Assembly (NCBI RefSeq): GCF_013282155.1
Contig: NZ_BLWI01000005.1
Coordinates: 290,956-354,955 of the forward strand
DNA: 64,000 nucleotides
Reading direction: 5' to 3'
From: Sulfitobacter sp. HGT1
GTDB taxonomy: Bacteria > Pseudomonadota > Alphaproteobacteria > Rhodobacterales > Rhodobacteraceae
Positions within the stretch are counted from its first letter, which is position 1; each line of letters opens with the position of its first letter. Positions 46,501-54,979 of this stretch are shown piece after piece. The notes beneath the pieces were generated by a model that saw only the letters and a program-made list of their open reading frames with translations, ran no database searches and had not been told where the DNA came from. Position numbers and translations under genes: made by a program.

Positions 46501-47787
46501 ATGAACATGAAACTGAAACTGACCACACTGGCGCTTGGCGTCACATTGGCCGCAGGCCCGGCAATGGCAGAGCTTGTCTTTCCATCGTTGAGCTACCGCA
46601 CCGGCCCCTACGCCGCAAACGGTATCCCCTTCGCGGATGGCTATGCGGATTATTTCACGCTGCTGAACGAGCGTGATGGTGGCATCGGTGGCGAACCGAT
46701 CCGCATGATCGAATGCGAAACCGGCTATAACACCGAAAAAGGTGTGGAATGCTATGAAAGCACCAAAGGCGAAGGCGCTTTGGTTTATCAGCCGCTGTCC
46801 ACAGGCATCACCTATCAGCTGATCCCCAAAGCGACCGCTGACGGCATTCCTGTCCACTCGATGGGCTATGGCCGCACATCCGCCAAAGACGGCGCTGTGT
46901 TCAAGAACATCTTTAACTACCCTGCGAACTACTGGGATGGCGCATCGGTCGCGATCAAGCACCTGCTGGACGTGAACGGTGGCAGCCTTGAGGGCAAGAA
47001 GATCGCTTTGGTCTATCACAACTCTGCCTACGGCAAAGAGCCGATCCGCACCCTGGAAGAGCTGAGCAAGAAGCACGGTTTTGAACTGTCCTTGCTGCCC
47101 GTTGACCACCCCGGTCAGGAGCAGAAATCGCAGTGGCTGCAAATCCGCCGCGAAAAGCCTGACAACGTGATCATGTACGGCTGGGGCGTTATGAACCAGG
47201 TTGCCGTTCAGGAAGCGGCGAACATCCGTTACCCGATGGACCAGTTCATCGGCATCTGGTGGTCCGGTTCTGAAAACGACGTGCGTCCAGCGGGCGAAGC
47301 GGCCAATGGCTACAAAGCGTTGACATTCCACAACGTGGGCAGCGACTTCCCCGTCTTTGCGGACATCCAGAAGTTTGTTGTTGATGCGGGCAAAGCTGCC
47401 GGTGCGGGCGACCAGATCGGTACCGCTTTGTACAACCGTGGTCTCTATGCCGCGATGTTGGCTGCCGAAGCTGCGAAAACAGCCCAAGGCATCCACAACA
47501 CAACGGCGCTGACACCTGCACAGATGCGTGACGGTATGGAAGCACTGGAAATCACCGAAGCGAAGATGGCCGGATTGGGTCTGCCGAACTTTGGTCCCGA
47601 GTTCAGTGTTTCTTGCGAAAACCACGGTGGTAACGGTCTTGTTGCCGTATCCCAGTGGGATGCAGCGGCTGACAGCTGGAGCCTGATCACAGGTTACGAG
47701 CAGTCCGACCAGGACGTGCTGACACCGCTGATCGAAGAAGACGCAGCGGCCTTCGCAGCTGAAACCGGCATCACACCGGGCTGCTAA
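46501..47787 (+). CDS. ABC transporter substrate-binding protein, LivK-like
   Basis: A 428-residue periplasmic binding protein with signal peptide MNMKLKLTTLALGVTLAAGP ending AMA before Glu24. The mature part has the Periplas_BP_6 layout: SYRTGPYAANGIPFADGYAD, IRMIECETGYNTEKGVECYE, KKIALVYHNSAYGKEPI and a hinge region VAVQEAANIRYP. It is longer than amino-acid-binding LivK and belongs to the group found beside acyl-CoA ligases, so an aromatic or aliphatic carboxylate is the likely ligand (inference). The ribosome-binding site is GGGAGGAAA. Confidence 0.92.
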   Translation: MNMKLKLTTLALGVTLAAGPAMAELVFPSLSYRTGPYAANGIPFADGYADYFTLLNERDGGIGGEPIRMIECETGYNTEKGVECYESTKGEGALVYQPLSTGITYQLIPKATADGIPVHSMGYGRTSAKDGAVFKNIFNYPANYWDGASVAIKHLLDVNGGSLEGKKIALVYHNSAYGKEPIRTLEELSKKHGFELSLLPVDHPGQEQKSQWLQIRREKPDNVIMYGWGVMNQVAVQEAANIRYPMDQFIGIWWSGSENDVRPAGEAANGYKALTFHNVGSDFPVFADIQKFVVDAGKAAGAGDQIGTALYNRGLYAAMLAAEAAKTAQGIHNTTALTPAQMRDGMEALEITEAKMAGLGLPNFGPEFSVSCENHGGNGLVAVSQWDAAADSWSLITGYEQSDQDVLTPLIEEDAAAFAAETGITPGC

Positions 47788-47862
47788 GCCAAGCCTTTGA
47801 CTTGGGATGCGGCGGCCCGTTTCGCCGCATCCCGACAACCGCCATCTATGAAAGAGACACCC

Positions 47863-48699
47863 ATGCTGGACGCCACCCCAACGCCCGACGCGCAGGTCGA
47901 GACCCTTCTTGAGGTCAACAATATCGAAGTGATCTATAACTCGGTCATTCTGGTGCTCAAAGGCGTGAGCCTGAAGGTCCCCAAGGGCGGTATCACGGCT
48001 TTGCTTGGCGGCAACGGCGCGGGCAAGACGACGACGCTCAAGGCGATTTCGAACCTGCTGCACTCCGAACGCGGCGAAGTCACCAAAGGGTCGATCAAAT
48101 ACCGTGACGAACCGGTGCATAGATCCGACCCCGCCGACATGGTCAAACGCGGTGTCGTGCAGGTCATGGAAGGCCGGCATTGTTTCGAACACCTCACCAT
48201 CGAAGAGAACCTGCTGACCGGGGCCTATACCCGCAGTGACGGCAAGGCCGCGATCGCGCGTGATCTCGAGATGGTTTATGAATATTTCCCGCGTCTGCGC
48301 GAACGGCGCAAATCCCAGGCGGGCTATACCTCGGGCGGTGAACAACAGATGTGCGCGATTGGCCGCGCCCTGATGTCACGCCCCGAAACGATCCTGCTGG
48401 ACGAACCCTCGATGGGTCTGGCCCCGCAGTTGGTCGAACAGATTTTCGAGATCGTGAAATCGGTAAACGAACAGGAAGGCGTGACTTTCCTGCTGGCTGA
48501 ACAGAACACCAACGTGGCGTTGCGCTTTGCCCATTACGGATACATCCTTGAATCCGGTCGTGTCGTGATGGACGGCCCCGCCGCTGACTTGCGCGAAAAT
48601 CAGGACGTCAAGGAATTCTACCTCGGCATGTCCGACGAAGGCCGCAAATCCTTCCGCGACGTGCGCAGCTACCGCCGCCGCAAGCGCTGGCTCAGCTAA
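47863..48699 (+). CDS. livF: ABC transporter ATP-binding protein, LivF type
   Basis: A 278-residue ATPase, second nucleotide-binding subunit of the importer. Walker A LLGGNGAGKTTTLKAI, Q-loop VQVMEGRHCFEHLTIEENLL, signature YTSGGEQQMCAIGRALMS, Walker B ILLDEPSMGLAPQLVEQIF, H-loop region LLAEQNTNVALRF. ATG 47863 is preferred, as AAAGAGA lies five bases upstream; ATG 47848 is possible. The C-terminus has a basic tail RSYRRRKRWLS beyond the usual LivF end. Confidence 0.94.
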   Translation: MLDATPTPDAQVETLLEVNNIEVIYNSVILVLKGVSLKVPKGGITALLGGNGAGKTTTLKAISNLLHSERGEVTKGSIKYRDEPVHRSDPADMVKRGVVQVMEGRHCFEHLTIEENLLTGAYTRSDGKAAIARDLEMVYEYFPRLRERRKSQAGYTSGGEQQMCAIGRALMSRPETILLDEPSMGLAPQLVEQIFEIVKSVNEQEGVTFLLAEQNTNVALRFAHYGYILESGRVVMDGPAADLRENQDVKEFYLGMSDEGRKSFRDVRSYRRRKRWLS

Positions 48700-48750
48700 C
48701 CCGACCCTTGCCACCGATCCTGACCTTCACATGAATTGCGAGTAAGCAAC

Positions 48751-49977
48751 ATGGCACAGACGTCCCACTTCGATGAGCTTGAGACCCGCAGCGCCGCAGC
48801 GCGCGCCGCCGATCTTGCGCAGGCCTTGCCCGCACAGATCGCCCGCGCCCAAGCCTTGCCGGGCTATGCCGGATCACTCGACGGGATCGACCCTGCGACC
48901 ATCACCAGTGCTGACGCCCTTGCTGCCTTGCCGGTTCTGCGCAAATCCGAACTGGGCAAGGCACAAGCGACCTCGGCCCCCTTTGGCGGATTTACGACCA
49001 AACCTGCCCATGGCTTCACCCATGTGTTCCAATCGCCCGGCCCGATCTATGAACCCTCGTCTAACGCGCCCGACTGGTGGCGCATGGGCCGGTTCCTGCA
49101 TGCGGTTGGCATCGGGGCGGGTGATATCGTGCAGAACTGCTTTGGCTATCACCTGACCCCTGCGGGCATGATCTTTGAATCCGGCGCGCAGGCTGTCGGG
49201 GCTGCCGTGCTGCCCGCAGGCACCGGCCAGACTGAACTTCAGGTGATCGCCGCGCGCGATGTCGGCACGACCGCCTATGCCGGCACGCCCGACTACCTCA
49301 AGATCATTCTCGAAAAAGCCGATGAAATGGGTGTGACCCTTGGCATCACCAAGGCGGCAGTCGGGGGCGGCGCGCTCTTCCCGTCCTTGCGCGACTATTA
49401 CACCGGCCGCGGCATCACCTGCCTGCAAAGCTATGCGACCGCCGATCTGGGCAACATCGCCTATGAAACCCCCGCGATGGAGGGGATGATCGTCGATGAA
49501 AGCGTCATCGTCGAAATCGTCACGCCCGGCACGGGCAACCCCGTCCCCGCTGGCGAAGTCGGCGAAGTCATCGTGACCACGCTCAACCCCGACTACCCGT
49601 TGATCCGCTTTGCCACGGGCGACCTCAGCGCCGTCCTTCCGGGCACTTCGCCCTGTGGCCGTACCAATATGCGCATCAAAGGCTGGATGGGCCGCGCCGA
49701 TCAAACCACCAAGATCAAAGGCATGTTTGTGCGCCCCGAACAGGTTGCCGCCCTTGTCGCCCACCACGCCGAGATCACCAAGGCCCGCGTCATCGCGAGC
49801 CGCGCCGGTGAACAAGACGTGATGACCGTGCAGATCGAAGCCACCGGCGGTGATGCTGACGCCTATGCGCAAACTGTGGTTGATGTGCTCAAACTCAAAG
49901 GCACGATCGTGATCGTCGACCCCGGCACCTTGCCCAAAGACGGCCTCGTTATCGAAGACCAACGCAGCTACGACTGA
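48751..49977 (+). CDS. Phenylacetate-CoA ligase-like AMP-dependent ligase
   Basis: A 408-residue member of the PaaK/CapK branch of AMP-forming ligases. LPVLRKSELGKAQ is the N-terminal region, GIGAGDIVQNCFGYHLTPAG and YAGTPDYLKIILEKA the core, and IRFATGDLSAVLPG plus KGMFVRPEQVAALV the hinge and C-terminal domain. It is shorter than PaaK (about 430) and the P-loop region is degenerate (FTHVFQSPGPIYEPSSN instead of an S-S-G-T-T-G pattern), which is normal for some family members. Last gene of the importer locus, 51 bp after livF. It presumably activates the imported acid. Confidence 0.9.
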   Translation: MAQTSHFDELETRSAAARAADLAQALPAQIARAQALPGYAGSLDGIDPATITSADALAALPVLRKSELGKAQATSAPFGGFTTKPAHGFTHVFQSPGPIYEPSSNAPDWWRMGRFLHAVGIGAGDIVQNCFGYHLTPAGMIFESGAQAVGAAVLPAGTGQTELQVIAARDVGTTAYAGTPDYLKIILEKADEMGVTLGITKAAVGGGALFPSLRDYYTGRGITCLQSYATADLGNIAYETPAMEGMIVDESVIVEIVTPGTGNPVPAGEVGEVIVTTLNPDYPLIRFATGDLSAVLPGTSPCGRTNMRIKGWMGRADQTTKIKGMFVRPEQVAALVAHHAEITKARVIASRAGEQDVMTVQIEATGGDADAYAQTVVDVLKLKGTIVIVDPGTLPKDGLVIEDQRSYD

Positions 49978-49988
49978 TGGCACCCCTG

Positions 49989-50020
49989 TTCTCTGGCTCT
50001 TAAATATCCTCGCCGAAGGC
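49989..50020 (-). repeat. Dispersed intergenic element, copy G
   Basis: On the minus strand: GCCTTCGGCGAGGATATTTA, then AGAGCCAGAGAA. It lies 11 bp after the CoA ligase stop, opposite in direction to that gene. TTC/GAGG hairpin variant with the AAG spacer of the 30236-30329 pair, so it mixes features of both subtypes. Confidence 0.8.
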
Positions 50021-50074
50021 GGCACCACGTCGCACCGGCCGGAACGATAATTTTGCGCAGCCCGCTGGTATTTC

Positions 50075-50089
50075 CGACTAAAATAGTCG
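50075..50089. promoter_or_regulatory. Candidate operator ahead of the iron permease gene
   Basis: CGACTA AAA TAGTCG is a perfect 6-bp inverted repeat with a 3-base spacer. The dyad continues after one mismatch with TT/AA. It ends 11 bp before the ATG of the permease gene, where a bound repressor would block expression. The internal 10-mer GACTAAAATA recurs upstream of the iron-binding protein gene (52984-52993). An iron-responsive regulator is a reasonable inference. Confidence 0.5.
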
Positions 50090-50100
50090 AAACCGAACCT

Positions 50101-51771
50101 ATGACATTGCGCCAGACAAACCCTGCTGAAACCCTTGTGAAAGCCCCCCGTGACGGGTTGCGCTTTCTTGCAGGCGTTGCCGTTGCGATTGCTGCGGCTT
50201 GTGCGCTGCCGATGCTGGCGGTGCTGCTGGCTGCTCTGGTCGGGGGCACCGAAACCGTGCGCCACCTGTTGGACACGGTTCTGCCCGCCTATGCCGGCAC
50301 CACGTTGCTGCTGGTGGTTATCGTGGCGGGGGGGACATTTGCCTTGGGGGTGGGGGCTGCGTGGCTGGTCACGATGACCCGCTTTCCGGGGGCCAAGGTT
50401 CTCGAGATCGCTTTGGTTCTGCCGCTCGCCTTTCCCGCCTATGTGCTGGCCTATGCCTATACCCATGTGCTTGATCACCCCGGTATCGTGCAAACATCGC
50501 TGCGCGATGTGACCGGCTGGGGCCCCCGCGATTACTGGTTCCCCGAGATCAGATCGCTGGGCGGTGCTGCGCTGATGCTGATCTTGGTGCTCTACCCTTA
50601 TGTCTACCTGCTGGCCCGCGCCGCGTTTCTGCAGCAATCGGCCACGACATTCCTTGCCGCGCGTGCCTTGGGCAGCAGCGCGTGGGTGGCGTTCTACAAG
50701 GTCAGCTTGCCCCTGGCGCGGCCTGCCATTGCGGGCGGCGTGTTGCTGGCGGTGATGGAGACGATCGCGGATTTCGGGACGGTTTCCTATTTCGGCGTCC
50801 AGACCTTTGCAACGGGCATCTATACCAGCTGGTTTTCCCTGTTCGACCGTGCCGGTGCCGCGCAACTGGCGCTGTGCCTGCTCAGCTTTGCGCTGCTGTT
50901 GGCGATGCTTGAGCGTATCCAGCGCGGCAAGGCGAAATACCACGACCCCTCGCGCCGCGCCGTGGCGATGCCACCGCTGCAACTGAACGGCTGGCGCGCG
51001 GCCGTGGCGTTGATTGCCTGTGGCGTGCCGGTGCTGTTGGGGGCTGCGCTGCCGGTTGTGATCCTGTTTTCAATGGGCATCGGCTCCGAGCAAGACCTGC
51101 TCAGCCCCCGCTACCTCGGGTTCATCCGCAACTCCGTCACGCTTGCGGGGATCGCTGCTGTGTTAACCGTGATGGCGGCGGTTTGCGTGGGGTTCTTTCA
51201 GCGGTTGCGTCCGGGCAAGCTGTCCAACGGCGCGGCCTATGTGGCGCGGTTGGGGTATGCGGTGCCGGGCGGGGTGATCGCCGTGGGCTTGCTGGTGCCC
51301 TTTGCGGCCTTTGACAACACGCTCGACGCATGGATGCGCAGCACCTTTGATATCTCGACAGGGTTGCTGGTCACGGGGTCGATCTGGCTGCTGGTCGCGG
51401 CCTATATGGTGCGGTTTCTGGCAGCGGCTTTGGGGGCTTACGAGGGCGGGCAATCGATGGTGCATGCGAATATGGATTCGGCGGCACGGTCCTTGGGTGA
51501 AACCCCGGTCGGCACCTTGCGGCGTGTGCATTTGCCGATCCTGTCGCCCAGTCTGTTGACGGCGCTGTTGATCGTGTTTGTGGACGTGATGAAAGAACTG
51601 CCCGCGACGCTGATCATGCGGCCCTTCAACTATGACACGCTTGCGGTGCAGGCGTACCGCCTGGCCAGTGACGAACGTCTGGACGGTGCTGCGGTGCCGT
51701 CGCTGGTGATTGTGGCGATGGGGCTGCTGCCGGTGATCCTGATCTGCCGGCAGGTCGGGCGGCAACGCTAG
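50101..51771 (+). CDS. fbpB: Ferric iron ABC transporter permease
   Basis: A 556-residue permease of the FbpB/SfuB type: two fused six-helix halves, each with an EAA coupling loop, AARALGSSAWVAFYKVSLPL and AARSLGETPVGTLRRVHLPI. DVMKELPATLIMRPFNYDTL is the typical end of the second half. The start ATG 50101 gives MTLRQTNPAE; an upstream in-frame TTG would run through the operator. It imports ferric iron from a periplasmic binding protein. It faces the binding-protein gene convergently, and no ATPase gene (fbpC) is in the window. Confidence 0.92.
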   Translation: MTLRQTNPAETLVKAPRDGLRFLAGVAVAIAAACALPMLAVLLAALVGGTETVRHLLDTVLPAYAGTTLLLVVIVAGGTFALGVGAAWLVTMTRFPGAKVLEIALVLPLAFPAYVLAYAYTHVLDHPGIVQTSLRDVTGWGPRDYWFPEIRSLGGAALMLILVLYPYVYLLARAAFLQQSATTFLAARALGSSAWVAFYKVSLPLARPAIAGGVLLAVMETIADFGTVSYFGVQTFATGIYTSWFSLFDRAGAAQLALCLLSFALLLAMLERIQRGKAKYHDPSRRAVAMPPLQLNGWRAAVALIACGVPVLLGAALPVVILFSMGIGSEQDLLSPRYLGFIRNSVTLAGIAAVLTVMAAVCVGFFQRLRPGKLSNGAAYVARLGYAVPGGVIAVGLLVPFAAFDNTLDAWMRSTFDISTGLLVTGSIWLLVAAYMVRFLAAALGAYEGGQSMVHANMDSAARSLGETPVGTLRRVHLPILSPSLLTALLIVFVDVMKELPATLIMRPFNYDTLAVQAYRLASDERLDGAAVPSLVIVAMGLLPVILICRQVGRQR

Positions 51772-51825
51772 GGTCGCGGCCCGTACGGGGGTTCACTAAC
51801 GGCACATATTTGGGTCTGGAAAAGC

Positions 51826-51862
51826 AAAAGGCCGCATCGACGCTGTGTCGATGCGGCCTTTT
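51826..51862. terminator. Bidirectional intrinsic terminator between fbpB and fbpA
   Basis: A perfect 16-bp stem, AAAAGGCCGCATCGAC (51826-51841) and GTCGATGCGGCCTTTT (51847-51862), with a GCTGT loop. The stem carries T4 on the 3' side in both directions. It sits 54 bp after fbpB and 28 bp after the convergent binding-protein gene, so it can end both transcripts. Confidence 0.93.
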
Positions 51863-51890
51863 ATCGTTCAATCAGGCGTGGGGGCGGGCG

Positions 51891-52907
51891 TTATTCCCAG
51901 CCCACCGCGTCAAAGATCTTTTGCGCTGCGGGGATGTTCTCCGCCACGTCGGAAAGGTTCACTTCATCCGCTTTGAATTCACCCAGCTTTGCGACTGATT
52001 CAGCCAGCTCGACCCCTTTGACCGCCGGGAATTCGTCGTTTCCGGTCGAGAAATAGACCTGCGCGCTGTCAGACGACAGGTATTCGAGGAACTTTACCGC
52101 GTTGTCACGGTTGGGCGCGTTGGCTGCGACGCCAGCCCCGGACAGGTTCATATGAGCGCCGGTGCCGTCCTGATCAGGGAAGACCCAGCCGATTTTGTCG
52201 ATTTCAGCGCTGACGCCATCCACGTCGGTGCGCAGGGCGCGGGCAAAGTAATAGGTGTTGGATACGGCAATATCACATTCGCCGGACACCAGACCGCGCA
52301 GCTGGTCGGTGTCACCGCCCTGTGGTGCGCGGGCCATGTTGTCGACGACACCCTGCGCCCATGCGGTGGCTTTTTCTTCACCGTAATGCGTGACCATCGC
52401 CGCCAGCAACGTCTGGTTATATTCGTTGGAGGACGACCGGATACAAACCTTGCCCTTGAACGCAGGGTCGGCCAGTTCAAGATAGGTCATTGGCGGGGTA
52501 TCGACGGTATCCTTGGCGTAAAAGACGATGCGGGAACGTTGCGAAAAGCCGAACCATTCATTGTCGCTGTCCTGGAGGTTTGCGGGAATGCGTTCCTCGA
52601 GGATGTCACTGTCGGTCGATTGCAGCAGGCCCATGTTCTTGGCGCGGCTCAGGCGGCTGGTGTCGACTGTCACAAGAATATCGGCGGGGGAATTCGCCCC
52701 TTCGGCCTGCATACGGGCCAGCAATTCGTCGGCTTTGCCTTCGATCCGGTTGATTGTGATGCCGGTTTGTTCGGTAAAGTCGGAGTAGAGTTTTTCATCC
52801 GTGTCGTAGTGACGCGAGGAATAAATGTTCAGCTGGCCTTCGGCAAAGGCGGGCAGGGCGGCTGAGGCCATGAGCGTGGCAACAAGAGCGGATTTAGTCA
52901 GGGTCAT
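51891..52907 (-). CDS. fbpA: Ferric iron ABC transporter substrate-binding protein
   Basis: Periplasmic ferric-binding protein of the FbpA/FutA class. The signal peptide is MTLTKSALVATLMASAALPA ending FA before Glu. Mature protein: LNIYSSRHYDTDEKLYSDF at the start (with the Tyr that ligates iron), LRGLVSGECDIAVSNTYYFA with the adjacent Tyr-Tyr ligands, and KFLEYLSSDSAQVYF near the end. Met at 52905-52907 gives a standard signal peptide of 338 residues in all; an upstream ATG (52917) adds four residues. The promoter region has palindromes resembling the fbpB operator. Confidence 0.94.
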   Translation of the reverse strand: MTLTKSALVATLMASAALPAFAEGQLNIYSSRHYDTDEKLYSDFTEQTGITINRIEGKADELLARMQAEGANSPADILVTVDTSRLSRAKNMGLLQSTDSDILEERIPANLQDSDNEWFGFSQRSRIVFYAKDTVDTPPMTYLELADPAFKGKVCIRSSSNEYNQTLLAAMVTHYGEEKATAWAQGVVDNMARAPQGGDTDQLRGLVSGECDIAVSNTYYFARALRTDVDGVSAEIDKIGWVFPDQDGTGAHMNLSGAGVAANAPNRDNAVKFLEYLSSDSAQVYFSTGNDEFPAVKGVELAESVAKLGEFKADEVNLSDVAENIPAAQKIFDAVGWE

Positions 52908-52932
52908 GAAAATGTCCATCTGTTTTTTAAAA

Positions 52933-52993
52933 CTTACTAAATCAGTAAGAAACAGATTCGGCGCGGTGTTTCAAGGTATTCTTGACTAAAATA
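52933..52993. promoter_or_regulatory. Candidate control sites ahead of fbpA
   Basis: CTTACT (52933-52938) and AGTAAG (52944-52949) are inverted arms with a 5-base spacer, 26 bp upstream of the likely start. A second site, TTGACTAAAATA (52982-52993), shares the 10-mer GACTAAAATA with the operator in front of fbpB. The stretch is AT-rich, consistent with a regulated promoter. Which regulator binds is not visible from sequence. Confidence 0.45.
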
Positions 52994-53045
52994 CTTTGAT
53001 AAGCGTTTTGCCGCGTTTATAGCAGCAAAACGCCGGTTTTCTGGT

Positions 53046-53912
53046 TCAGGAGCCGATCTTGTCCTGGGTCTTGGTGTCGAAATCGCTTGCGTCATGGCGT
53101 TCATGCAGCTGCATTTCGGGTTCGCCAAAGGGGCGATTGACCATGCGGCCGCGTGTAACGGCAGGGCGCGCGTCGATTGTCTGTGCCCATCTCATGACGT
53201 TTTTATAGGACGCCACATCAAGGAATTCGGCCGCTTCGTACAAACGGCCCAGCACCAATTGACCATACCACGCCCAAATCGCCATATCCGCGATTGAATA
53301 GTCGCCGGCCATATATTCGTTGTCGGCCAGGTGGCGGTCCAGCACATCAAGCTGGCGCTTGGTTTCCATCGCGAAACGGTCGATGCAATATTTGATCTTC
53401 ACCGGCGCATAGGCGTAGAAATGGCCAAAGCCACCGCCCAGATAGGGCGCGCTGCCCATTTGCCAGAACAGCCACGACATGCATTCGGTGCGCTGGCTTG
53501 GGTCTTTGGGCAGGAAGGCCCCGAATTTTTCTGCCAGATGCTGCATCATCGACGCAGATTCGAAAATCCGCTGCGGTTTGTCGCCGGAATGATCCATCAT
53601 CGCCGGAATTTTTGAATTCGGGTTCACGTCAACAAAGCCGGACCCGAATTGATCACCCTCGCCGATGTTGATCAGCCACGCGTCGTATTCCGCGCCCTCG
53701 TGACCTGCGGCCAAAAGCTCTTCAAGCAGAACGGTGACTTTCACGCCGTTGGGGGTCGCCAGCGAATACAACTGGATCGGATGCTTGCCGATGGGCAGCT
53801 CTTTCTCGGATGTCGGACCCGCGACAGGACGGTTGATATTGGCGAATTTACCGCCATTGCCTTTTTCCCATTCCCAGACGGCGGGGGGCGTGTAGTCGGG
53901 CAGATCGGTCAT
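53046..53912 (-). CDS. yghU: YghU-like glutathione-dependent disulfide-bond oxidoreductase
   Basis: A 288-residue nu-class GST. The N-terminal extension VWEWEKGNGGKFANINRPVA then GPTSEKELPIGKHPIQLYS and TPNGVKVTVLLEELLAAGHE is the YghU signature. The glutathione site includes NSKIPAMMDHSG and FESASMMQHLAEKFG. The C-terminal domain has YSIADMAIWAWYGQL and a terminal VTRGRMVNRPFGEPEMQLHE. E. coli YghU acts on disulfides of glutathione rather than conjugating it, so a redox repair role is likely. It is not obviously in an operon with its neighbours. Confidence 0.95.
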   Translation of the reverse strand: MTDLPDYTPPAVWEWEKGNGGKFANINRPVAGPTSEKELPIGKHPIQLYSLATPNGVKVTVLLEELLAAGHEGAEYDAWLINIGEGDQFGSGFVDVNPNSKIPAMMDHSGDKPQRIFESASMMQHLAEKFGAFLPKDPSQRTECMSWLFWQMGSAPYLGGGFGHFYAYAPVKIKYCIDRFAMETKRQLDVLDRHLADNEYMAGDYSIADMAIWAWYGQLVLGRLYEAAEFLDVASYKNVMRWAQTIDARPAVTRGRMVNRPFGEPEMQLHERHDASDFDTKTQDKIGS

Positions 53913-54014
53913 GGAGGTCCCTCTCGGTTCAGAATTCTATGTCTGACAGGAACCTAGGCTGTGTGAGAGGGAGCGCAAGGGTGGCCGACGCATTAGTGGG
54001 GGAATGTCTGCTGG

Positions 54015-54383
54015 CTAAAGCGGCTCGTTCTGCCGCCGGGCCCGATGCCTTGCTTCGCGCAGGAAAAACAATGCGGATAATATCGCGGCCCCGAGAACGA
54101 CTGCCACGTAGGCGGGGCTGAAACTGCCCGGAAACAAGAACCAGGCGATCGAAAGAATAAGGAAAAACGAAGCGAAAATTGAGGTTTTGGGCCCGACGAA
54201 GTAGAATAGGGCGATAGTTGCCAAGCCCTGAACGCTGAGGAAAATCCATAGATAATAAAGCATTATCCCAAAACTGACACCACGCGGTCTGCCCCATAGA
54301 GAAAGCGCGACATCGTTGATGATCGCAAGGCAGAGGCTGTTCAAAACCGCCAGTATCAAGATTTTTAAAAGGCGCGTTTTCAA
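54015..54383 (-). CDS. Small membrane protein of unknown function
   Basis: A 122-residue, very hydrophobic protein with four predicted helices (about residues 6-28, 38-60, 66-84 and 92-110) and a basic C-terminal tail REARHRARRQNEPL. It would start with TTG at 54381-54383, which makes the exact start doubtful; the first ATG inside the frame is past the first helix. No family recognised. Codon composition looks a little more AT-rich than its neighbours. It is kept because a continuous four-helix pattern is unlikely by chance. Confidence 0.5.
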   Translation of the reverse strand: MKTRLLKILILAVLNSLCLAIINDVALSLWGRPRGVSFGIMLYYLWIFLSVQGLATIALFYFVGPKTSIFASFFLILSIAWFLFPGSFSPAYVAVVLGAAILSALFFLREARHRARRQNEPL

Positions 54384-54502
54384 GAAGCGATCCGTTCTTG
54401 GGTCAGGTGGAAAACATCAGGTGTGGCTTGGATTTTGTCAGCTTGCCCGCGCAACACAATAGGCGGCTTTGTCCGCATGTCCGATATTTCAGCCCTTAAA
54501 CG

Positions 54503-54531
54503 AAAAAAGCCGTCCCCGAAGGAACGGCCTT
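54503..54531 (-). terminator. Intrinsic terminator of rpmJ
   Basis: In the minus-strand transcript GCCGUUCC pairs with GGGACGGC (one G-U pair) around a UUCG tetraloop and is followed by six U. It begins 23 bp after the rpmJ stop codon. This is a textbook rho-independent terminator. Confidence 0.92.
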
Positions 54532-54553
54532 TCTAACTGGATGCGAGCAGTTC

Positions 54554-54679
54554 TTAACCCTGACGGGCTTTGAACCGGCGCTGCGTTTTGTTGATCACGT
54601 AAACGCGGCCTTTGCGACGCACAACGCGGCAGTCACGGTGCCGGTTTTTGAGCGAGCGGAGCGAATTGCGAACCTTCAT
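54554..54679 (-). CDS. rpmJ: 50S ribosomal protein L36
   Basis: A 41-residue basic protein reading [20 protein letters not shown], then [20 protein letters not shown] and a final Gly. This is the longer bacterial L36 form without the full set of zinc-ligand Cys/His (only one Cys remains), common in alphaproteobacteria. ATG 54677-54679 is preceded on the minus strand by AAGGAGAACGACC, an ideal ribosome-binding site. It has its own terminator and sits next to a tRNA gene on the same strand. Confidence 0.97.
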   Translation of the reverse strand: MKVRNSLRSLKNRHRDCRVVRRKGRVYVINKTQRRFKARQG

Positions 54680-54756
54680 GGTCGTTCTCCTTTGTCGTGG
54701 CGCGGGCCAGCGCCGGGTTGCGGGCAGTCCAGCGAGTGCTGGACCAATGAATTAGG

Positions 54757-54831
54757 TGGTGGGCGATACTGGGATCGAACCAGTGACCCCTTCGATGTCA
54801 ACGAAGTGCTCTACCGCTGAGCTAATCACCC
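54757..54831 (-). tRNA. tRNA-Val (anticodon GAC)
   Basis: Read on the minus strand the gene starts GGGTGAT and ends ATCGCCC-A-CCA, with one G-U pair in the acceptor stem. The D arm is GCTC-AGCGGTA-GAGC, the anticodon arm CTTCG-TTGACAT-CGAAG (anticodon GAC) and the T arm ACTGG-TTCGATC-CCAGT. CCA is encoded in the genome (54757-54759). Length with CCA is 75 nt. Confidence 0.97.
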
Positions 54832-54979
54832 CCTATGTAGCCCGAAAGCCTGCCCCCCAACAAAAAAGGGGCGCAAATTTCCGCGCCGATAGGGGGGCTA
54901 TAAATAGAGTCGCAGGTATGATCAAGGGGTTTTGGCTTTGTAAAAACATGCGCTATGTTGGTTTTTGAAAGGAGCTTGC

